Shown here: piece after piece, positions 8,197-14,758 of the stretch
Layout: the number at the start of each line of letters is the position of its first letter
Position numbering within the stretch: position 1 is the first letter of the stretch
From: Desulfobacterales bacterium
Lineage (GTDB): Bacteria > Desulfobacterota > DSM-4660 > Desulfatiglandales > JALVZP01
DNA length: 14,850 bases
Assembly: GCA_027064285.1 (NCBI GenBank)
Contig: JAMOPX010000106.1
Span: forward strand, 1 to 14,850
Reading direction: 5' to 3'
Made by a program: the position numbers and the translations under genes
Notes under the pieces: model-generated
Seen by the model: only the letters and a program-made list of their open reading frames with translations
Told to the model about the DNA's origin: nothing
Databases searched by the model: none

Positions 8197-9874
8197 ATCT
8201 GACCTCACCTCTTTGAGCTTGCTTTGCTGGCTGTCCCATAAGGGCTTGGAGTACCTGTTTTGTTGGTCCAAACATAACTATACGACCATCTTTTAGAACT
8301 AGTACCTTGTCTGCTATAGAAAGCACGGAAGGTCTATGACTGACCACAACAATTGTGCTTTTTCTTTCTTTTAGTGCTTTTAGCCCTGCTACAAGTGCCT
8401 TTTCTCCCATGTCATCTAAGTTAGAATTTGGTTCATCAAGAACTATGAACTTTGGTTCACCATAAAAAGCACGAGCAATACCGATTTTTTGCCTTTGTCC
8501 ACCTGATATCTTCGCTCCTCTTTCTCCTATATCGGTGTCATATCCTTGAGGAAGAGAAAGTATCATCTCATGTGCACCTGCAAGCTTCGCTGCTTTTATA
8601 ACTTGTTCGGAATCAATACTTCCAAGTCTTGCTATGTTTTCAGCAACTGTGCCTTCAAAAAGCTGTATGTCCTGAGGAAGGTAACCTAAGAATTTCCCCA
8701 GTTCATTTTTATCCCATTGTGATATATCAGCTCCGTCTATCTTTACTGTTCCTGCAGTCGGTTGATATATACCAAGCATTATTCTACAAAGTGTTGTCTT
8801 TCCTGAGCCAGATGGACCAACTACTACAACAACCTCTCCTGGCTGAATTTTAAAATTAATATTAGCCAGTATTTGTTTGTCTCCTATTCTGAAATTTACC
8901 CCTTCTACTAAAATTTCTCCCTTTGGAGCAGGAAGCTTAGTCTCTGGCTTTTCTTCATATTCTGAAAAAAGTTGATTTAGCCTCTTATATGCTCCTCTTG
9001 CATCTTGAGTCTGTTTCCATGTTGCCATCATAGAGTCTATAGGGGATAAAAATTGTCTTGTTATTATTGAGGCTGCGATTATAGATCCCGGAGTTGCCTT
9101 AGACTGAATTGCAAGATAAGCTCCTGTTCCATAAACTAATATAGGGATAAGAGTTCTAAAGCTTGTTATTATAGAAGAAAATATTCCGCTTAATCTGGTA
9201 GATTGATCTAATACTGATAGCAATTCAGTATTTCTTTCTTTCCATCTTTCTAATATTCCCGGAAACATATTCATAACTGTTATTGTTTCTGCACCTGTAA
9301 GCAGGATATTCTGCCATGTGTTCATTTCATCTTCTATAGCACGAACTGTTTCGAATTTTTGGGAAGTAAATTTTGCCTGCAAATATCCCAATATAAATGA
9401 TGCAATTCCACCGCTTACAGCAAGAATAGCAAGATAAGGATGAATAAGATATACCACAAATAGATAAATTGGCATCCAAGGAGAGTCAAATATAGAAAAT
9501 ATAGCACTTCCTCCTAAGTAATTCCTAAGTACTTGCAGATCCCTCGATCCATATCTGTAACCTATACCTTCAGGCCTTGCATGTTTTTTTATAGTTTTTT
9601 CTAATACTTCGTCGCTAAGGCTATGATGGATATTTAGACTTGCAAGTATAAGAATTTTGGACCTTAATATATCAAGCAAGCACATAACTATAACTGCAAG
9701 AAGAGCACCTACAGAGATTGTTAAAAGGGTAGGAACAGAAAAGCTGTTTAAGACCCTATCATATATTGCAAGCATATAAAGGGGAAAGGTAAGGTTAAAG
9801 ACATTAACAAAAAAACTAAAAATACCAGCAAATAAAAAATACTTTTTTATGCATTCTCTTAAGTATTCTCTCAT
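8183..9874 (-). CDS. Type I secretion ABC transporter B (PrtD-like)
   Basis: This 563-aa fused permease-ATPase exports proteins without cleaving them. There is no N-terminal C39 peptidase or C39-like domain; the protein begins almost directly in the transmembrane part. FPLYMLAIYDRVLNSFS (30-46) and FDSPWMPIYLFVVYLIHPYL (129-148) are PrtD/LapB hallmarks. The nucleotide-binding domain (about 320-540) is complete: Walker A GPSGSGKT (353-360), Q-loop Q401, signature ISGGQ (456-460), Walker B IVLDEP with E481, and switch H513. It starts four bases inside the TolC-like gene (ATGA), with AAGGTGAG seven bases upstream of ATG. It is the more canonical of two paralogous ABC genes in this operon. The substrate should carry an uncleaved C-terminal secretion signal, for example an RTX-like protein. 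Confidence 0.94.
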   Translation of the reverse strand: MREYLRECIKKYFLFAGIFSFFVNVFNLTFPLYMLAIYDRVLNSFSVPTLLTISVGALLAVIVMCLLDILRSKILILASLNIHHSLSDEVLEKTIKKHARPEGIGYRYGSRDLQVLRNYLGGSAIFSIFDSPWMPIYLFVVYLIHPYLAILAVSGGIASFILGYLQAKFTSQKFETVRAIEDEMNTWQNILLTGAETITVMNMFPGILERWKERNTELLSVLDQSTRLSGIFSSIITSFRTLIPILVYGTGAYLAIQSKATPGSIIAASIITRQFLSPIDSMMATWKQTQDARGAYKRLNQLFSEYEEKPETKLPAPKGEILVEGVNFRIGDKQILANINFKIQPGEVVVVVGPSGSGKTTLCRIMLGIYQPTAGTVKIDGADISQWDKNELGKFLGYLPQDIQLFEGTVAENIARLGSIDSEQVIKAAKLAGAHEMILSLPQGYDTDIGERGAKISGGQRQKIGIARAFYGEPKFIVLDEPNSNLDDMGEKALVAGLKALKERKSTIVVVSHRPSVLSIADKVLVLKDGRIVMFGPTKQVLQALMGQPAKQAQRGEVRYERR

Positions 9875-11211
9875 GGAATCTCACCTTTACGTATGCCCAT
9901 AGCATATTTTAGATTTGCTAAGGATATTTGAAAGTCAAGTATTGCCTGACTATAATTTGCTCTTGCCCTTGTAAGTCTTTCCTGAGCCTCTAATACTTCT
10001 GAAATAGATCCTATAAGGAGTCTAAACTTTTCTTCAGCCTGTTTATAATTTTCTTCAGCTGCCTTAAGAGCTATTTTTGTTGTAGTAATTCTCTTTAACG
10101 CTTCTTTTACAGAAAGATAATATGTCCTTACTTCGTTTCTGATAGTATTCTTTGAGTCTTCTATCCTTTTATCAATGGCTTTTATGACAAATTTTGTTCT
10201 TTTGATCTGAAAAAAATTTCTTGGCAAACTGTTTAGCTCCCATTTCATAGAGACGTATGAATTCCAATAAGATATGTCAAAATCCCTATCATAATACCCA
10301 AACATTGATCTTCCTAATTCAGCATAATCCCTTGAGTATTCATTATAATTTATACCAACTCTTAAGGAAGGAAGTATTCTGGAAAGCCATGTCTTTCTTT
10401 CATCTTCGTATATCTTCCTTCTAAATTCTAAGATAGAAATCTCTGGCCTGTGTTTAAAAGCATAACTTAAACATTCTTCATAGCTCTTCTCAAAGGTATA
10501 TGCCTTAGGCTTTTTATACCGTAGGGTAATCTTTTCATCTGGAGAAAGTCCTATTAGTGTTTTTAAAAAGTTTGTAAAATAATTCTTTTTGTTTTTTTCA
10601 ATAGAAAGCTTTTGTTTTACATCTTCTAAATCTACTTTTGCATTGAGAACATCAGTATATGATATAAGCCTTTTATTAAAAAGTGCTTTTGCATAGTCAA
10701 AATTTACCCGCAAATGCACTATAGCATCATTTAAACTTTTGATATCTTCATCCACTTTGAGGATATTGTAAAAAGTAGTTGATATATCTTTTATAAGCTC
10801 TATAGTAGTAAGTCTTTTTTGATATTCTGCTATCTTTTTTTCTAACTTTGCCCTGTGATATTCAGACAGATTTGAAAAAAGAGATAATATATCTTTACTT
10901 ATATCAAATGAAGTCAGATCTGAAGTCTGATCTAAGTAATCTTCATTTACTGCTCCTGATGATCCAACAGACATAAGCTTTTGATGAGATCGATTTATTG
11001 ACATATCTGGAAGAAGCAAATTTATCAATGCCGTTTTTATATCTTCTGATCTGCTTAATTCTGTATATAGGTCTGCTTTAAGCTTAGGATTGTATTTTAA
11101 TCCCATCTGGATACAGGTCTTAAGATCAAGTTGAATAGCATAGCCTATAGAAAACTCTAAACATAAAAATGAGCACAAAAAAAATAAAAGTAAAAAAATT
11201 ACTTTTTTCAT
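9871..11211 (-). CDS. TolC-family outer membrane channel
   Basis: This is the outer-membrane factor of the type I secretion system, 446 aa, close to the family's usual length. A signal peptide is clear: MKKVIFLLLFFLCSFLCLEF followed by SIGYA, with likely cleavage after A25. The mature part has the duplicated outer-membrane efflux protein pattern. The first repeat starts LDLKTCIQMGLKYNPKLKA (28-46), and the second lies around SYAFKHRPEISILEFRRKI. The long helices are rich in Ala, Lys and Glu, such as ALKAAEENYKQAEEKFRLL and EAQERLTRARANYSQAILDF near the C-terminus, and would form the periplasmic tunnel. ATG overlaps the preceding unknown gene's stop by 4 bp, with a GGAT seven bases upstream. 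Its place between the two ABC genes ties it to export rather than drug efflux. Confidence 0.92.
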   Translation of the reverse strand: MKKVIFLLLFFLCSFLCLEFSIGYAIQLDLKTCIQMGLKYNPKLKADLYTELSRSEDIKTALINLLLPDMSINRSHQKLMSVGSSGAVNEDYLDQTSDLTSFDISKDILSLFSNLSEYHRAKLEKKIAEYQKRLTTIELIKDISTTFYNILKVDEDIKSLNDAIVHLRVNFDYAKALFNKRLISYTDVLNAKVDLEDVKQKLSIEKNKKNYFTNFLKTLIGLSPDEKITLRYKKPKAYTFEKSYEECLSYAFKHRPEISILEFRRKIYEDERKTWLSRILPSLRVGINYNEYSRDYAELGRSMFGYYDRDFDISYWNSYVSMKWELNSLPRNFFQIKRTKFVIKAIDKRIEDSKNTIRNEVRTYYLSVKEALKRITTTKIALKAAEENYKQAEEKFRLLIGSISEVLEAQERLTRARANYSQAILDFQISLANLKYAMGIRKGEIP

Positions 11212-11630
11212 ATAGTTATCCGATAATTATCTATAAGTTCTTTTAGAGTTATATGGAGAAGATCATTAGAATAATATTTGTTTCTTAATTTAATCCAATT
11301 ATCTTTTAACTTCTGCCACATTTTCTTTTCTATGTAAATAAGTTTCTTTTCAAGTTGTGGATCATTAAACATTCCTTCATCAAGTTTTAAAAATTCGGAT
11401 AGATTTATCATTATAGAGTCAAAAAGTGATATTAACATAATCATTTTTGCTGCTTTTCTTATAGGAATATCTAATGAAACTATATAAGCCTTAAATTTTT
11501 GCAGTATTTCTTCTGATGAAAGTCCCATATCAGACATATCTTCAGTTATTAAAAACCATGCTATTCTGGCCAATTTTTGCTGGCATATCAGAGGCATTTC
11601 CTCAAACCATTTAAAAAATGGTTCATGCAT
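11208..11630 (-). CDS. Unknown 140-aa protein within the secretion operon
   Basis: I do not recognise this family. The chosen start is ATG at 11630 (MHEPFFKWFEEM), which overlaps the ABC transporter A stop by 8 bp. A TTG two codons earlier is less likely. The protein appears mostly alpha-helical, with a hydrophobic stretch AAKMIMLISLFDSIMINLSE around 60-79. That stretch could be an amphipathic packing helix rather than a membrane span. The second half is basic and Trp/Tyr-containing (IEKKMWQKLKDNW). There is no signal peptide, so it should stay in the cytoplasm. It is coupled on both sides: 8-bp overlap with the first ABC gene and 4-bp overlap with the TolC-like gene. This position suggests an accessory of the transporter or a substrate chaperone, which is inference only. 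Confidence 0.75.
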   Translation of the reverse strand: MHEPFFKWFEEMPLICQQKLARIAWFLITEDMSDMGLSSEEILQKFKAYIVSLDIPIRKAAKMIMLISLFDSIMINLSEFLKLDEGMFNDPQLEKKLIYIEKKMWQKLKDNWIKLRNKYYSNDLLHITLKELIDNYRITI

Positions 11631-13320
11631 GAGCAACTTTCTTTTGAATAAAGGTTTTATTGGATAACAGCTTTTTTAGTACCAAGTCTCTGGGACCAAC
11701 GCCAACTTTCATTCCATTTCTTAGTATAAGGATTTTATCTACTATAGAAAGGATCTTTGGAGTATGAGATATTATTATACAAGTAAGCTCTCTTTTTTGT
11801 TTTAACTTCATCAGATATGATATGAGCTTCTGCTCAGAGATTTCATCTAAGTTGGAATTTGGTTCATCAAGTATAAGAAAAGCTGGGTTGTTGTATATTG
11901 CTCTAACAAATCCTATCTTCTGCTTTTGGCCACCAGAAAGCAGGTTTGTATTTTCTTTGTCTATAAAAGTATCATAGGAATCAGGAAGCTCTTCTATAAA
12001 CTTAAGGTCAAGCTCTTCAACAATCTCTTTAACTCTTTTTTCATCTATTTCCTTAAAACCAGTAAGATTTTCCATAACTGTTCCAGGAAACAAAATCACT
12101 TCCTGAGGTAGATACCCTATGTGCTTACCTAAACTCTCTTTGTCCCATTTGGATATATCATACCCATCCAACCTGATACTTCCAAATAAAGGCTGCCATA
12201 TACCACCCAAAAGCTTAGCAAGCGTAGTTTTTCCTGCTCCTGTTGGCCCTATAATTCCTAAGAATTCTCCTTTACTCAGAGAAAAGGTTATGTTTTTCAG
12301 GATAATCTTCCCAGATAGGGAAAAATAGACATTCTCTACAGTAAGATTACCTTCAGGTTTTGGAAGTTTTAGTGATTTTTTCTTCTTTGTATCTATATTT
12401 TTTTCCCAAAAGAATAAAAACCTGCTTAATCTATTATACGCCTCCCATGCTGAGATTGTCTGCTTGTAGGAGTGCATAAGTTTTATAAGAGGTCTTGTTG
12501 CTTGTCCTTCAAGTATAGAAGCAACAATAATAAAACCAGGACGAATTTCTCCCTTTATAACAAAATATGCTCCAAGCCCAAAAATAGCTACTGGAAGAAT
12601 CACTTGAAGAGCACTTAATATAGAGTAGATAATGCCTGCTCTTGTGCTTGCAGTAGTCTGTTTGACTATAACCTCACTATCCTTATTCTTCCATTTAGAG
12701 ATCACAGGCTTTATCATTGACATAGAAAGTATGGCCTCAGAATTTCTATAAATAGAGTCCTCAAAAGATAGATTTTTAAAACGTAGTTTGTTTGCAGATA
12801 TAATCAAATCCTGACATAATTTTTCTTGAACCACAGAAAGAAGAAGAATAATTAAGGCAGCAAGTATTGTAGCTATACCAAGCACTTTATGAATACAGAA
12901 TACCAAAACAAGATAAAAAGGAGCCCATGGAAGATCAAAGATTGCAAACATACCTTGATGAGAAAAATAGTCTCTTAAGATCCAGAGGTCTGATATACCT
13001 CTTTTATAAAGATCTTTTCTTGGACCTGAAATAAGATAAATTGTATTCTTCAGCGTAGAAGGAGTTAAAGTTTTATCCAAGCGGAACCCTATAACAGAGA
13101 GTACCCTGTGTCTTACATATAAGAACATTCCGAGCATGATTAAGCAATATAGGGCTATGATAGTAATTGTGTGCAGAGATGACTCACTAAAACTTGTGCA
13201 AATAAGGTCATAAATACTGTACATGTAAAACGTAAAGGTAAGACCTAACAGGTTAATAAAACAACTAAGCAGGGCACAATAGATGAAATATTTTTTACAT
13301 CTTTGAAGAAATTTTTTCAT
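11623..13320 (-). CDS. Type I secretion ABC transporter A (divergent PrtD-like)
   Basis: This 565-aa fused permease-ATPase is colinear with the second ABC protein of the operon (transporter B). It also lacks a C39 domain. The shared FDLPWAPFYLVLVFCIHKVL (128-147) supports the PrtD/LapB type. The ATPase residues are all present: Walker A GPTGAGKT (358-365), Q406, LSGGQ (461-465), LILDEP with E486, and H519. It departs from the family elsewhere. The usual YDRV motif reads YDLI (37-40), the proline before YM is lost, and the conserved GExG before the signature is replaced by DKEN. The ATG at 13320 has AGAGG four bases upstream. It overlaps the preceding small membrane gene by 26 bp and the 140-aa gene by 8 bp. 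It could form a heterodimer with transporter B or serve a second substrate. Confidence 0.93.
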   Translation of the reverse strand: MKKFLQRCKKYFIYCALLSCFINLLGLTFTFYMYSIYDLICTSFSESSLHTITIIALYCLIMLGMFLYVRHRVLSVIGFRLDKTLTPSTLKNTIYLISGPRKDLYKRGISDLWILRDYFSHQGMFAIFDLPWAPFYLVLVFCIHKVLGIATILAALIILLLSVVQEKLCQDLIISANKLRFKNLSFEDSIYRNSEAILSMSMIKPVISKWKNKDSEVIVKQTTASTRAGIIYSILSALQVILPVAIFGLGAYFVIKGEIRPGFIIVASILEGQATRPLIKLMHSYKQTISAWEAYNRLSRFLFFWEKNIDTKKKKSLKLPKPEGNLTVENVYFSLSGKIILKNITFSLSKGEFLGIIGPTGAGKTTLAKLLGGIWQPLFGSIRLDGYDISKWDKESLGKHIGYLPQEVILFPGTVMENLTGFKEIDEKRVKEIVEELDLKFIEELPDSYDTFIDKENTNLLSGGQKQKIGFVRAIYNNPAFLILDEPNSNLDEISEQKLISYLMKLKQKRELTCIIISHTPKILSIVDKILILRNGMKVGVGPRDLVLKKLLSNKTFIQKKVAHA

Positions 13321-13675
13321 TTTTCCTCTTTTTTAAGATTTTTTTTACCTCCTTTTCTGTCCATAAAGAAGGATCATCACTATCTTGTTTATTTAAAAGA
13401 AGCGGCTTTGGTTCTCTTTCAATAAATTTGTCAAATAATACATAAAGGGAAAGCAGGACAAAAGGCCCAAATATTACATAAATACCAACCACTGCTATAG
13501 CTAAATAAATTCCTTCCATAAGATAAATTACAGGACTTACGCACTTGAATACTGCTCTGTCAGCCCTAAAAATTTCTATTATTACAGTTTTAGCTCGACT
13601 TTCTCTCCATTTAAAAAGATCTCCTCTATGGAAGACTCTAAACTTAAGTTTGCTCCTTGATGGAGCAATACTCAA
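13295..13675 (-). CDS. Small membrane protein at the head of the operon
   Basis: This is an unrecognised protein of up to 126 aa. The longest reading begins at TTG (13675). An ATG at 13519 would give 74 aa starting MEGIYLAIAVVG. From there one or two membrane segments run through IYVIFGPFVLLSLYVLFDKF, followed by a charged cytoplasmic-looking tail with WTEKEVKKILKKRKNEK. Neither start has a strong ribosome binding site. The part upstream of 13519 is doubtful. It contains a 7-bp inverted repeat with a 5-nt loop (13650-13668), and the + strand motif AGGACTTACGCAC just upstream of 13519 resembles ends I associate with insertion sequences or MITEs. The membrane part and its 26-bp overlap with transporter A make a real gene likely; the 5' third may be foreign sequence read through. 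Confidence 0.6.
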   Translation of the reverse strand: MSIAPSRSKLKFRVFHRGDLFKWRESRAKTVIIEIFRADRAVFKCVSPVIYLMEGIYLAIAVVGIYVIFGPFVLLSLYVLFDKFIEREPKPLLLNKQDSDDPSLWTEKEVKKILKKRKNEKISSKM

Positions 13676-13702
13676 TTACTTCTAGTTATCCGCATAATTC
13701 CA

Positions 13703-13772
13703 GATAACGTTAAAGCTAAGCTGCCGTTATTTCGCTGCGCTCATAGCGGCAGCTTGAGCGACTTGTTAGCGC
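13703..13772 (-). repeat. Integron attC recombination site
   Basis: Read on the minus strand, the site begins with GCGCTAACAAG immediately after the TGA of the 167-aa gene. It ends with AACGTTATCT, giving the two core boxes (CGCTAAC and GTTATCT). The arms pair as AAGCTGCCG with CGGCAGCTT (9 bp). One extrahelical C follows, then three more pairs (GCT/AGC), an unpaired spacer, and TAAC/GTTA. This order of core box, spacer, box with an extrahelical base, and variable stem-loop is the diagnostic attC architecture. The length of about 70 bp is normal. A site directly behind a stop codon is the normal layout of a gene cassette. The R' box fits the GTTRRRY consensus only partly. Confidence 0.85.
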
Positions 13773-14276
13773 TCATTTTTCATGACGATGCCATTCTTCA
13801 TATACCTTCCATATTGCTTCAAACTTAGACGTTGCTTTAGGATGCATATGTTTTTTATAACTCTCTCGATTTGGATCACAGATATTCCTTATTTCCTCTA
13901 TATACATCTTTTTAAATCTTGTTCGATCAATCTTTCCATCAATATATTTGCCACATGCATCTTCATACGCATTCAGATAATTCTCTACACTCGAATTCCA
14001 CGTTCTTTCAAGAAAAGAAAGATAGTTATTTTCGTCAGGAGATAATTGTTCTCTATTGCGACCTTTTAAAAATTTTTGAATTTCTATCCCCATATCTTCC
14101 ATTCTTTGCCGAGCAATTGAAATTTGTTCACGCAATCCAGTTTCTGCTTGGCCAATTGCAATCTCATTAGCTCTCTTAGAAGATCGAGATGCTTTAATGG
14201 AAAAAACAATCGCACCAATCATACTGAGAAATGATATAATAGCGCTTACCAAAGAAATTTTTTGATCAATAGTCAC
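13773..14276 (-). CDS. Unknown single-span membrane protein, cassette gene 2
   Basis: This 167-aa protein has no family I recognise. One N-terminal membrane span (about 8-27, LVSAIISFLSMIGAIVFSIK) has a positively charged flank (KASRSSKR). A helical segment (about 35-70) and a charged, helical, probably cytoplasmic domain with several Trp and Cys residues (ACGK, ICDPNRE, HMHPKA, VYEEWHRHE) follow. The start is GTG at 14276, two bases after the TAA of the preceding gene, with AAAGGA about eight bases upstream. The stop abuts the attC site. N-terminally anchored proteins of this layout are common among integron cassette genes. A toxin, effector or defence role with its neighbour is possible but not shown. 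Confidence 0.8.
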   Translation of the reverse strand: MTIDQKISLVSAIISFLSMIGAIVFSIKASRSSKRANEIAIGQAETGLREQISIARQRMEDMGIEIQKFLKGRNREQLSPDENNYLSFLERTWNSSVENYLNAYEDACGKYIDGKIDRTRFKKMYIEEIRNICDPNRESYKKHMHPKATSKFEAIWKVYEEWHRHEK

Positions 14277-14278
14277 AT

Positions 14279-14620
14279 TTATTGTCCTTTAAGAATATTC
14301 TCAATTTCATCCGCCAAATCAGATAAATCATCATTGCTGGCCGACTTAAAAATCATCTCCATCTGCTTTCTGCTTGGGAGATGGAGTTCTCTTTGAATTT
14401 CAGTGATTAATTGAAGCTTATCTGCTTCTGAGATTGGTTCTTTTGTTTCACTATAATAGAGGCCATCAATTTCTTGCTTTATAGCTTTTAGTTCATTTAT
14501 TGTGACAGAGGAAGCAAGAGCTGATGTGGTAATCTTCTTATATTTCGAAAATCCATCACGCTCAATAGCGTCTAATATTCGTCGTGCGTAGCGTTTTGGT
14601 AATTCATTTATTGTAGGCAT
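14279..14620 (-). CDS. Unknown 113-aa protein, cassette gene 1
   Basis: The ATG at 14620 is chosen because CAGGAAG lies just upstream. A TTG at 14638 would add six residues without a binding site. The protein is soluble and predicted helical: basic N-terminal half (ELPKRYARRILDAIERDGFS), central ITINELKAIKQEI-like segment at VTINELKAIKQEID, and acidic C-terminus (NDDLSDLADEIENILKG). There is no signal peptide or membrane span. The acidic tail and small size would suit a partner or antidote of the membrane protein encoded two bases downstream, but no toxin-antitoxin family is recognised. The pair appears to form a two-gene integron cassette. Confidence 0.78.
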   Translation of the reverse strand: MPTINELPKRYARRILDAIERDGFSKYKKITTSALASSVTINELKAIKQEIDGLYYSETKEPISEADKLQLITEIQRELHLPSRKQMEMIFKSASNDDLSDLADEIENILKGQ

Positions 14621-14633
14621 TATCTTCCTGGTT

Positions 14634-14660
14634 AACAAAACTGCACATTAGTGCAGCTTT
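14634..14660 (-). terminator. Possible intrinsic terminator read on the minus strand
   Basis: CTGCAC and GTGCAG (14641-14646 and 14651-14656) pair around a 4-nt loop. On the minus strand the hairpin is followed by TTTTGTT. It would stop transcription entering from beyond the right edge, just before the two-gene cassette. The stem is short, so it may be weak. A GTTAACC core-like box follows directly, so an alternative reading is a truncated cassette boundary. Confidence 0.4.
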
Positions 14661-14689
14661 GGGTGGGGTATTTGTATTCCGCCTTTTCA

Positions 14690-14725
14690 GGATGGCCAGC
14701 CCCACCTGGCGGTTTTTGGCCATCC
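14690..14725. repeat. Inverted repeat, 9-bp arms
   Basis: GGATGGCCA (14690-14698) is perfectly repeated in inverse as TGGCCATCC (14717-14725). A competing pairing, CCGCC (14679-14683) with GGCGG (14708-14712) followed by five T, could act as a weak + strand terminator. Confidence 0.65.
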
Positions 14726-14731
14726 ATAGCC

Positions 14732-14748
14732 CCTGCACCAGGTGCAGG
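14732..14748. repeat. Perfect 17-bp palindrome
   Basis: CCTGCACC and GGTGCAGG are perfect 8-bp arms around a single A. It is seven bases after the previous inverted repeat. It could be a protein-binding dyad or part of a palindromic intergenic repeat. Confidence 0.65.
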
Positions 14749-14758
14749 AACTAACCTT

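Noticed and set aside
8197..8271. Longer N-terminus of the HlyD-like protein from TTG at 8271
   Set aside because: It would overlap the ABC gene by 89 bp and has no ribosome binding site. ATG at 8196 has AGGTGAGG at ideal spacing, and the shorter protein has the normal short cytoplasmic tail before the membrane span.
8183..9874. Bacteriocin-type exporter with peptidase domain
   Set aside because: Neither ABC protein has an N-terminal C39 domain or its Cys-His residues, so cleavage of a double-glycine leader is not expected.
11214..11232. AATTATCGGATAACTA before the TolC-like start nearly matches AATTATGCGGATAACTA near 13683-13699
   Set aside because: Only two copies, no shared position relative to genes apart from being upstream, and the short AT-rich match is within what chance allows.
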